From assembly GCA_963925735.1 (NCBI GenBank), contig CAWUUH010000037.1, positions 9,891-73,890 of the forward strand: a stretch of DNA of 64,000 bases, written 5' to 3'. Within the stretch, counting starts at the first letter, position 1. Each line of letters starts with the position of its first letter. Source of the DNA: UBA4582 sp013204195 (GTDB lineage Bacteria > Pseudomonadota > Gammaproteobacteria > Pseudomonadales > Azotimanducaceae). Both the position numbers and the translations under genes were made by a program. Below, piece by piece: positions 54,512-63,400 of this stretch. The notes below the pieces were generated by a model. It was not told the DNA's origin. It searched no databases and was given only the letters and a program-made list of their open reading frames with translations.

Positions 54512-55255
54512 CTACTGGCCAAATGCCTGGAGAAATTTCGCGATTCGAGCTCCATTTGCCCCCAGATCACTCTGACCCACGCGAGAAACCGAGCGCACAT
54601 CAATTTTGCTTCCCGTATGCGTCGGCTGAACACGCACCACCAGATCATCCTTAAAACCAAACCAGAAGCTCGTCGCCACAGCTTCAACGCGCCCTTGGTC
54701 GACATCAACATTAACCACGTCAAGACCTTGCTGGGCAAGAACCAAGGCGGCCAGCGCCACTGCTTCTGGCGCCGACAATTCTGATTCCAGGGTCACGATC
54801 TGTGGGTAGGCATCCTGCTGGAGCTTAGCCAAAGCCGTGGCAGAACCTTGCTCAGAACCGTATTCAAGATCATTGAGCGCCTCGACTCGTAAACCAACCG
54901 CCACATCAAAGGTCGGCGGGTTCATCACATCCGTGCTGATATCATGTATCGGCGGAACAGAACGGCCTTTGGCAATGGGAGGCCCCATGGCAATCAAGGG
55001 GATAACGCTCACGGCTACCGCGATAAGCAACATGTTACGGTCTCTGATCAGACCTTTGCTGTTCGCCACAAAGGTCATCATCAAGCCACCGACAAAAACT
55101 AATACGGCCAACGCCAGCGATAGCAATAGAGATGCAAAAGATGGCATCAATTCAGCTACGCCATACTTGTAGCCCAGCGGACTGGCCAACAGCAGCACCA
55201 CAGCCACGATGCTGGTCACTAAAAAAAATTTACTCCACCACTTAGTTACTTCCAC
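54512..55255 (-). CDS. DUF1499 family membrane protein
   Basis: A 247-residue protein with three to four N-terminal hydrophobic segments (about 10-95) and a C-terminal DUF1499 domain. The domain is marked by VPPIHDISTDVMNPPTFDV, and by IDVRSVSRVGQSDLGANGARI near the end. The family is widespread and uncharacterised. It is convergent with gatB and follows the SDR gene by 67 bases on the same strand. Confidence 0.85.
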   Translation of the reverse strand: MEVTKWWSKFFLVTSIVAVVLLLASPLGYKYGVAELMPSFASLLLSLALAVLVFVGGLMMTFVANSKGLIRDRNMLLIAVAVSVIPLIAMGPPIAKGRSVPPIHDISTDVMNPPTFDVAVGLRVEALNDLEYGSEQGSATALAKLQQDAYPQIVTLESELSAPEAVALAALVLAQQGLDVVNVDVDQGRVEAVATSFWFGFKDDLVVRVQPTHTGSKIDVRSVSRVGQSDLGANGARIAKFLQAFGQ

Positions 55256-55322
55256 GTTGTTGCTCTCCAGACTGTATTGATAATAGACCCGTCATATAAC
55301 GCTGCGCTTGAGATAGTGAAGC

Positions 55323-56090
55323 TTATCTACCACCGTCGACAACGATAGTTTGGCCCGTCATAAAGCTACCGGCTTTTGAGGCAAGAAAAGCCGCGACACC
55401 GCCAATCTCCTCAGGCTCGCCAATTCTTCGTAAGCTGGCATTAGCCGTCGTCGCTTTCAAGGTTTCTGGGTTCTCCCACAGCGCTTTCGCGAAATCGGTT
55501 CTGACTAGGCCAGGCGCAATCGCATTCGCACGGACGTTGCTTGGGCCATATTCACTGGCGATATTGCGCACCAACTGCATATCTGCAGCTTTCGATATTC
55601 CGTAAGTACCCAACACAGAACTACCATGCAATCCGCCGACAGACGACACGATAATAATAACGCCATCTTTACGGGCGACCATTTCCGGGATCACCATTTG
55701 ACACAGCCAATGATTGGATTTGACGTTGGTCGCCAAAATTTTGTCAAAGGCAGCGTCGGGTATATCCGCCATGGAACCATAAAATGGATTGACGGCCGCA
55801 TTGCAAACCAAGATATCGATTTCACCAATTCGCTCATGAGTCTGATCAATCAATTGCTGCAGCTGACCCTTATCACCAATATGACAAGGAATGGCGACGG
55901 CACTGCCGGGACCATCTTTGACCATGACATTGATCTCCGCGGCCACAGCCTCACAAGCGTCGGCTTTACGACTGGAAACAACCACCGTCGCACCCTGCAA
56001 AGCCATTTGTTCCGCTATCGACTTACCGATGCCCTTGGTAGAACCCGTAATTACCGCGACTTTACCGCTGAGATCAAAAATATTTTGCAT
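55323..56090 (-). CDS. Short-chain dehydrogenase/reductase (SDR)
   Basis: A classical SDR oxidoreductase, 255 residues from ATG 56090, which has AAGGGG upstream; the open frame to 56189 is unused. Cofactor loop TGSTKGIG (about 14-21), CNAAVNP in place of NNAG, catalytic Ser in VSSVGG, YGISK (Tyr and Lys) and the C-terminal GQTIVVDGGR are present. The substrate is unknown; the lack of a fatty-acid locus argues against FabG itself. Confidence 0.9.
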   Translation of the reverse strand: MQNIFDLSGKVAVITGSTKGIGKSIAEQMALQGATVVVSSRKADACEAVAAEINVMVKDGPGSAVAIPCHIGDKGQLQQLIDQTHERIGEIDILVCNAAVNPFYGSMADIPDAAFDKILATNVKSNHWLCQMVIPEMVARKDGVIIIVSSVGGLHGSSVLGTYGISKAADMQLVRNIASEYGPSNVRANAIAPGLVRTDFAKALWENPETLKATTANASLRRIGEPEEIGGVAAFLASKAGSFMTGQTIVVDGGR

Positions 56091-56415
56091 GCTTTTCCCC
56101 TTGATGATGCGAATGCTTGACCGGCCCCTCACAAGGGAGCCGATGATTAATTTGGACGCCACTGTATAACACAACACCTGCCCGGACAAAATTATCCTGC
56201 GACATCACAGTTCACATTGCCGTCGACGCACACGCCAAGTCCCGCTCGATGGCCCCTGTTTAAAAACCGCAGAAAGACCGTATCGAAGAAGTATACAGAC
56301 TCTTGCGGGTCTTGCCATTCGGCCGGAAAAAAACCCTCGCCGCCGAAAATACATTTAGAGATCGACTGAAATATCGGTAATATAGCCGAGTAATCCAAGG
56401 ATAGGAGAGCAACCG
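56091..56415. other. Intergenic region between SDR and small-protein genes
   Basis: These 325 bases separate two divergent genes. Open frames on the minus strand in this stretch lack ribosome binding sites and family-like composition. I see no gene, repeat or strong hairpin. Confidence 0.5.
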
Positions 56416-56604
56416 ATGAAAGTCAGAATTTTTCGCCAGAGAGTCTCGCAGGCCCACGAAAGTGAGGTGGAAATCAACGACTGGCTCGCAGCAAACGCGG
56501 GGCGGATTAAAGTCTTTTCCATCGCCCAATCGACCTATATGACAGACAATACCGAAAATGCCCAGCCAGGCCACCTCATTACCCTCTGGTATGACCCGCT
56601 CTAG
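56416..56604 (+). CDS. Small conserved-type hypothetical protein, 62 residues
   Basis: A short open frame preceded by a good ribosome binding site (AGGAG, nine bases before the ATG). The product begins MKVRIFRQRV and ends ITLWYDPL with an alternating hydrophobic pattern, suggesting a compact alpha/beta fold of the kind seen in short proteins with an N-terminal strand, a helix (EVEINDWLAAN) and two C-terminal strands. No function can be assigned. It is convergent with the desaturase gene. Confidence 0.65.
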   Translation: MKVRIFRQRVSQAHESEVEINDWLAANAGRIKVFSIAQSTYMTDNTENAQPGHLITLWYDPL

Positions 56605-56649
56605 GCGCGGGACTACTGGCCAAACCCAAGCGCGGGACAAAAACCGAAC

Positions 56650-57612
56650 TTATTCAGTGGACTCTGGGATTGACGTCGCCAGCCCGAGTATCGAAAAATA
56701 CCCCCGCCGCAACTCCATTCTGGGCCCCATGCCCTTATCAATCAGGCTCTGGTGCGCCTTGGGCAAATTGTAACAGGGGCAGGACATCAACAGATGATGC
56801 TCTAGATGGTAGTTAACATAATAGGGCGCCAACAACAGGCGCTCGAGCGGATTAACGAGGGTTGTTCTGGCATTGCGCAGACGATCATTATCGTCGACCA
56901 CAACGCCGTGCTCGGCGATATTTCTGATTCTCGCGACCAGCAACTCCCATGTCATATAAGGCACCACCCATAGCAGCAGGTAAAGGTAGGCATGACCAGT
57001 CAACCAAAACCCGATAAGAAATACGCTATTGATCACCAGATTCGGACCTAATCGCCGTAGCCCAGCAGACCAGTTAATACCGTCTCCATCTGCCGCGGTA
57101 AAGGCTTCGCGAATCGTTGCCGAATGCTGCTTCCAACCCGTCTGGCCCGTCAAGTCACGAAAGAGTTTACGTTTCATGCTGGCTCGGGTGGTGGGGAATG
57201 GCGCCGATAAAGCCAAGTCAGGGTCAGCTGCTTGCTGGGTGAATCGATGATGGACAAAATGGTACTGCCGATAGGGAACGACGCTGGCATCCAGCAAAGG
57301 CCGATTTAACAGCCATTCGGCAACCCAATCATTGGCTCGCCGACTCGTCAACAACAGGTGATGGGCAGCATCATGGCTGAGTATGACCAAACCCAACTGC
57401 CGGCTGCCAACCACCAGCATCCCTACCACAATCATCAAAGGCTGAGGCCAGAGACTACAGACCACCCAGACTAGCAAGATAGTCGCCCAACAATGTGCGA
57501 TAAGCAGTGCTCCTTTTATATTGGAGCGTTTGCTGAACTCACGGATCTCTTGCCGACTGAAGATATCACCCGGTTTCTGCACTGTCAGCGGCGATAAAGG
57601 AGCGATTGTCAT
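56650..57612 (-). CDS. Membrane fatty acid desaturase family protein
   Basis: A 320-residue integral-membrane diiron enzyme. The three histidine boxes are HDAAHH (about 100), HFVHHRF (about 137) and YHLEHHLLMSCP (about 270), with paired hydrophobic segments between them. It probably introduces a double bond or hydroxyl into an acyl chain; a carotenoid-type oxygenase of the same superfamily is possible. Its ATG shares a base with the stop of the upstream amidohydrolase (TAATG), so the two are co-translated. Confidence 0.88.
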   Translation of the reverse strand: MTIAPLSPLTVQKPGDIFSRQEIREFSKRSNIKGALLIAHCWATILLVWVVCSLWPQPLMIVVGMLVVGSRQLGLVILSHDAAHHLLLTSRRANDWVAEWLLNRPLLDASVVPYRQYHFVHHRFTQQAADPDLALSAPFPTTRASMKRKLFRDLTGQTGWKQHSATIREAFTAADGDGINWSAGLRRLGPNLVINSVFLIGFWLTGHAYLYLLLWVVPYMTWELLVARIRNIAEHGVVVDDNDRLRNARTTLVNPLERLLLAPYYVNYHLEHHLLMSCPCYNLPKAHQSLIDKGMGPRMELRRGYFSILGLATSIPESTE

Positions 57613-58790
57613 TAATTAACACTGGCGGGAGCGCTGAAGACGCCCCGTGCCATGACAGTGACCGGCGTTGCCAGCGCACCGAGATTCCGCAACGGATCAT
57701 CGGCATAAAACACCAGATCAGCATCATAACCAGACTGAATACGCCCAATCTGATCACCTAGCCCGATAGCGAGCGCACACTCACTCGTTGCTGCGCGCAG
57801 CACTTGAGGGGCAGTCAGACCGGCAAAATGTGCAAAGACGGGTAGCGCCAACGGCAGTTGGTGATGATAAACGCCCGGAATACCCGCATCGGTTGAGGCG
57901 ATCAGACGCACCCCTGCTGCGCGCAGCTTCTCGAAATTACCCATGATCCGCGCTTCAAAATTTTTATTGCCAATATATCGCTTCCAACCCGCATTGATTG
58001 TCGGTGACACACTGACATCGTTCGCCAACATATCGAGCACCGCATTCGGATCATAATTTTGACCCCAGCCATCAGCTCCGACCCACGAGCAATGTTCAAT
58101 GGTCGTCACCCCGGCACTCGCCGCATTGGCAATACCTTGGGTACCATGGCAGTGGGCGGCCACCAGGCAGTTATGGGAGTGCGCTGCACTGACGATCCTA
58201 GCCATCGTTTCCCGATCAAACTGGGCATTCCCGGGGGTTGAACCAGGCGTCAGATTACCACCGGTGGCCATAACTTTGATGAGATCTACGCCATGTTCAA
58301 TCTGGCGAGCCAAGACGCTCAGCGCACCTTCCAGGTCCGCCGCCTCACCACCCCAAAAGTGACAATGACCCTGAATTGAAGTAATCGGTTGCCCAGAGCA
58401 GACCAAGCGTGTCGCCATCAACTCACCTTGGTTTATGCTGTCGCGCACAGCCAGCTCCAACCAGCGACCACCGCCCAAGTCACGGGCCGTCGTAATTCCG
58501 CAACTCAACATCTGCACCGCACGGGCCTTAATTTTTTTGATCAGCTCAGCATCGGTGAATTTATCTTGTTCGAAAGGGTCCTTGATGTCAGGGTCAAGAC
58601 ACATATGCACATGGGCATCGATCAGACCCGGGATAACCGTCAGCCCGCCCATATCACGGGCATCAGCGGCATTGACAGTCGAGGAATTAACCAGCTGGTG
58701 AATCTTACCCGCTTTGACTTCAATGCCATCAAATTCAGGATCCAGCTGGTCTGCGACGCCGTCCCAGATCCGTAAATTGGTCAGTATCAT
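57612..58790 (-). CDS. Amidohydrolase (imidazolonepropionase / Xaa-Pro dipeptidase-like)
   Basis: A 392-residue binuclear amidohydrolase. Metal ligands are visible in DAHVH (about 59-63), the carbamylated lysine in DLIKVMATGG, histidines in AAHCHG and TIEHCSW, and the catalytic aspartate in STDAGIPG. No signal peptide is seen, so it is likely cytosolic. Related enzymes cleave Xaa-Pro dipeptides or cyclic amides; the substrate is not predictable. It is translationally coupled to the desaturase. Confidence 0.88.
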   Translation of the reverse strand: MILTNLRIWDGVADQLDPEFDGIEVKAGKIHQLVNSSTVNAADARDMGGLTVIPGLIDAHVHMCLDPDIKDPFEQDKFTDAELIKKIKARAVQMLSCGITTARDLGGGRWLELAVRDSINQGELMATRLVCSGQPITSIQGHCHFWGGEAADLEGALSVLARQIEHGVDLIKVMATGGNLTPGSTPGNAQFDRETMARIVSAAHSHNCLVAAHCHGTQGIANAASAGVTTIEHCSWVGADGWGQNYDPNAVLDMLANDVSVSPTINAGWKRYIGNKNFEARIMGNFEKLRAAGVRLIASTDAGIPGVYHHQLPLALPVFAHFAGLTAPQVLRAATSECALAIGLGDQIGRIQSGYDADLVFYADDPLRNLGALATPVTVMARGVFSAPASVN

Positions 58791-59063
58791 GATCGCGCAT
58801 CCTCGGTTCAGTCAGTGATGGAGCACCTTGAGTGTTTGAACACCTGATCACCTACAAGTTCGACAATCCATAGCTGTGAGCTTCTGAAATTCAACCTAGA
58901 GACAGACCAGATGAAACACGCAGGTCTTCGAGGTATCCAGCAGCAGCCTAATCGTTTCGACCCAAGGCCAAAGAATAGCGAACTAACATACACCCAAAGG
59001 GCTGATGCCCCTTGGAGAAAACACACACGATCGATTAGCCAGACCACTGCTTTTAAGGGCGAA
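58791..59063 (-). other. Intergenic region upstream of the amidohydrolase gene
   Basis: 273 bases without a supported gene. An open frame at 58808-59047 lacks a ribosome binding site and a recognisable composition. The amidohydrolase promoter should be here. Confidence 0.45.
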
Positions 59064-60404
59064 CTATCTCACTGACAGCAATCTGTTAAATTCAACCATA
59101 GTCGCTAACAGCTCATCAGGATTATAGGCATCTTCATCACTGACATCTGCGTAAAGCCGGTCAAGCCAGGTCCGATACTCGTCTCTTAGGCTAGCGGCAT
59201 TCAGCAACATATCAATCGCCATCGTCGCCTGCTCCGCTGCCACGTAATCGGCAAATTGATCTTCACTACCCGCCACCGCAATAGCACGCAAAAGCCGCAG
59301 AGGCATAGTCGGACCGGCCTGACTCACAGCATCCCGCTCGATAATCGCAATATTCTGCCTAATCGAAGCGAGCAGGTCGGCCAAGGGTTGTCTACGCGCA
59401 ACAGCCTGATGTAGTGCGGTCATCTGCTCTCTAAGAGTCATTTCTAATGACGGAGCAGCAACCTGTGCCAGCGCAAAAAGCATGACGAAATTCGCGTCGT
59501 TAAGTCTGACACTGCCAGGCGGCAATCCAGTTCTGTTAGCCAACCAACGGGGCTCCGACATTGGGTGATGACAGGTATGGCAGTCAAACAACGCCAACTC
59601 GGGAAACAGACCACCGCTATCTAACCGAGTCTCGATCAAACTCAGGGTTTGCTCAGTACTGCGTGTCTGGCCAATAACCCAGGTAACTAAGTTATCGCCG
59701 TACCATTTTTCGGCCCGATAGTCTTCGTCCACGAGATAGTGCGCCGGCTGCAGGATACCGAAGGTGTCGAGCTCAAAAGCTAAACGGGGATGACCTGCTC
59801 CCATAATATCGTGGCTTGCGAATTTGTCCGCCGTGCCCAAGTGACATGACATGCATAATTTTGCTCGCTCTGGTGCCTGATCTGAAGGGTAAAGGCCGGC
59901 GTCGATATTGTGCTGCCTGTCGGTAGCCGCGTCGGCGTGCTCGGAGATATAGTCACCCGCACCGCCATGGCAAGCCTCACAGCCCACCCCATCGCTCATC
60001 AAGAACTTTTCGCCTTGCTGTTCAAGTGGAACATTATCAGCGTGGCAATCAAGGCACAGACTCGCCTCATGGGCATTCTCTAGGCCCAGGTTGCTGGCAA
60101 TCCTCGCCGACTCTGGCGTCAACAGGGTCTGGTAGGCTATGCGGTGTCGATCGTGTCGACTCCAAGTCACATATTCATTTTGCAGCACCGCCGAGCTTGA
60201 TTTGGGGCGCACAGATCCATGACACACACCTGAGGCGCAGCTAGCAACGCCTAGATGAACTTCATTATCATATTGGGGCAACTCGGCTGCAGTTACTGAG
60301 CCGGCACCCAGCACGCTGGCAAATAAGCCAACGACGACCAGCAGTTTTAGAAATGATTTCGACGCTAGAATCGGCTCCGAAATGTAATGGGTCTGATGCA
60401 TCAT
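59064..60404 (-). CDS. Multiheme cytochrome c (cytochrome c554-like), five hemes
   Basis: A 446-residue periplasmic or exported protein with a signal peptide (hydrophobic about 19-38, cleavage after SVTA). Heme motifs in order: an unusual CASGVCH (CX4CH, about residue 56), then CLDCH, CEACH, CMSCH and CHTCH, all in the first 280 residues. A helical C-terminal part without hemes follows. The first motif resembles the CASSxCHG start of many c554-type multiheme proteins. Its ATG overlaps the stop of the large multiheme gene by four bases, so the two are made together. Confidence 0.88.
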   Translation of the reverse strand: MMHQTHYISEPILASKSFLKLLVVVGLFASVLGAGSVTAAELPQYDNEVHLGVASCASGVCHGSVRPKSSSAVLQNEYVTWSRHDRHRIAYQTLLTPESARIASNLGLENAHEASLCLDCHADNVPLEQQGEKFLMSDGVGCEACHGGAGDYISEHADAATDRQHNIDAGLYPSDQAPERAKLCMSCHLGTADKFASHDIMGAGHPRLAFELDTFGILQPAHYLVDEDYRAEKWYGDNLVTWVIGQTRSTEQTLSLIETRLDSGGLFPELALFDCHTCHHPMSEPRWLANRTGLPPGSVRLNDANFVMLFALAQVAAPSLEMTLREQMTALHQAVARRQPLADLLASIRQNIAIIERDAVSQAGPTMPLRLLRAIAVAGSEDQFADYVAAEQATMAIDMLLNAASLRDEYRTWLDRLYADVSDEDAYNPDELLATMVEFNRLLSVR

Positions 60405-63400
60405 TGTTTCTCCATCACTGGGGTCGGTTTCGTCGGCATTTTATCCGTCACAAACCATGGCTTACCATCTTCGTTCAAATAAAGACTGCGCATATCTGAC
60501 TCGGACAGAGGGCCTGCCCCGACTCGACTAAACACGGCTACCTGACCACCGGTTTCATCAACCGCACGATCTCGCTCCAGCCCACGCGACAAGGCTATTG
60601 CTGGTCGCTTAGTGGCAAAGGAACTGATGGTTTCAGGCATTGGCTCCGGGCTGAATCCATAATACCTGGGCTGGGATTCTGGCGAGGTCAACTGAATCAC
60701 CTTCAGACCGGCTCGGCCATCAGCAACATAGGCCATCAGGCTGGCATTGGTAGTGGCGACAACAATATCTCGCGCATCAACGATGTTATCGGTGAACTGC
60801 TGATACAGTTGCATTTTTTGCGGTTGGGTGACGTCAACAATGTAAATTCCGTCAGCACCGGCAGCGACATAGGCATAGGTCCGTGCAACAAAGACTTTAT
60901 GTGCATCCTTGATAGGAATCGTGTTGCCTTCCACCACAAATGCTACCGCTGGGTCCGTAATATCGATTACCTTCAGTCCCTCAGCATCGGTGACGAACAA
61001 GAATCTAAACTGCTGAACCAGCGCTCTTGGCGCTTGCATGGGAATCGTCTTCACATGTCGCGGCTGCAGCGGCTCGTCAAGGTCGATAATAGCGACGCCA
61101 TCTTTGACGACGATGTACGCAAAGTGTCCACCCACAGAGATATCACGAGCGCCTGTCAAAACCCCACCCTCATTCCAGGTCAGAGCGCGTTCCAGAAAGT
61201 TGTTACGCGGCTCGCCGTCGGCAAGTGTATCGATGTTGGTCAAAATCAATCCTTCTTCAGAATCGGTGATCAGCGCATAGTTATACAAAGGATGGAATGC
61301 CTTTTCCTGGTTGACGATGCGCATCAAGTCACCCTGGTTACGCTCAGGTGCGATGGGCTGAGTAGTCTGCAATGACAGGCAGGTCGCGTTGGCCGACTTA
61401 ATCTGAGTGTCTTGCCCAAGACTCGACGCTGGCGCGGTAATAATCCGTTGGCTTACACCTTTATTGGCAATAGACGCAACATCGTAGACCACTAAACCTC
61501 GATCACCTTCAGCGGCGAATAGGTATTCACCACGTAACTGTAAGCAGCTAGCAGTGCCAGCACCATGGCTGTAACCAGTTTCTAACTTCTCATCGCGCGC
61601 CTTATGGTTAGCAAAATCCGTCGGATAGGCGTACTGATGCAGATAGCTGCCGATCACGGCCTGAGGCTCGTCCCATTCGGTGACTTGAACGGCTTCGACC
61701 GAGCCTTCGCCGCCAATGTATGCATGGTAACCAATGAAATCGATGAAGTCCGTACCGTATCCCAGGGTCTGCGCCATAATGGCGTTGTTGTCACCGTTTT
61801 CGTCTAGGTGACAGTCAGAACAAACTCGGGTTTCGGTTTTTCGCACTGTATGGGCAAAATGCGGATTGATTGCTTGCGAACTATAACCGCTGGCCGATAT
61901 GGGCGGTTGCTGGACATAGACTTTCTCGCGATTCGAATTCGTCGAGGACAAGACCAGCGCCGAAGTTGAACGCAATGGTGTAATCCTGCCACCATTAATC
62001 TTGCCGCGCCGACCGATCATGAAAATCTGATCTCGCGCAACCTGCGGATTATAGGTAGCGAAGTTGCGGCTCTCGCCCCCTTCATAGTGCTTACTTTCCG
62101 CTTTCCAGTTCGCTTCAATGGGCAGATGACAACCGCCACAACTCGTCGTCCAGGATTGGTGACAAGTATAACACTCCATTTTTTCGTAACTGTGGGCTCG
62201 TTCCTCGACGGGGACATCGGGCCCCCAGACCTGGGTGTCTGAGTTATTGCTCATGGTCTTGGCACGGGCCGCTTTGTCGTTGTACTCCGCATGCTCGGGA
62301 TTAACAGAGTCTTTAACGAGGCTCAATTGCCACTCGCGATCCGGCCACATCAGGCTGCGCTGAAAAAGCTTACCCTCACGCCAGCTGAACCGGGGCTCAC
62401 CATCAGGATTACGGATCAAACTCAGATCTGTTCCACCTGGGGGTGCGGCTGGACCGGAAGTGCGTAGATTAGGGTAGTCTTCTGCAGACCCATGACAATC
62501 GACACAATCAATTTCAACGGCGTTGGCCACTTCACCGTAGATGTGGCCATTACCGTGGCTGTCTTGCGAGAAGTGACAGTCAACGCAATGCATACCTACA
62601 TCCAAGTGGATAGAGGACATGTGCACGGCCTTTTCAAACTTGTCAGGGTCGTCAGGCGAGACAATTTCACCTTCAGCATCTAGCAGGTTGCCCTTTCGAT
62701 CCTTTTTAAACACGGCGCGAAAATTCCAGCCGTGCCCGTGATAGTCGGCAAACTGGGTGTTTTTGAGAGTAGGATTCAACTCTGAAACACCGCGCAAAAA
62801 TTCTTGATCTGACCAGAGACCCTTCGCCGCTGCAGCTTCCGGGTTATGCTTATTGCTCTGCCTGATTTCCGCATCGGTTGGGTATCTCTGTTCTTTGGGG
62901 AACATTGATGGCGCATCGCTCTCGTAATCCCACATGGTGTAACCCAGGTAAGTATTTACAAACATGTTGGGCTGGTGCATGTGGCACGAGATACACTGAG
63001 ATGTCGGGATGTTTCGAGAAAACACATGCTTGATTGGGTGGCCCTCTTCACCCTTCGGAATAGTCGGATCTACGGTCTGAGTCATGCCCGTATGACCAGC
63101 AGACGCCCACGAACCTGAGTGCCGCGGGTCTCTATCGTTGGCATACACCACGTGGCAAGAGCCGCAGCCCGATGTCCGAAAATCGCCCGGATTATCGTTG
63201 GTTCCGAGAAACCACATCAGCGGGTCGTTCAAACGCGTCTTATGAATGTTCAGGACCGGCACGGATATTCTAGCGCCGGTGCCAGGGCCGCGGTTTGATT
63301 GACGAAAATCCGGTCGACCAGGCTCCTCGATTCTTTGTAGCTGACCTAGGGCATTGGGTAGCCCGGTCTCTGGGAACAGGTTAGAAATATTGCGTCCGCC

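Noticed and set aside
56260..56640. 126-codon minus-strand frame opposite the small-protein gene
   Set aside because: No ribosome binding site and no coherent fold pattern; the plus-strand frame has a good site and better pattern.
58808..59047. 79-codon minus-strand frame between amidohydrolase and cytochrome genes
   Set aside because: No ribosome binding site and no recognisable domain; treated as intergenic.
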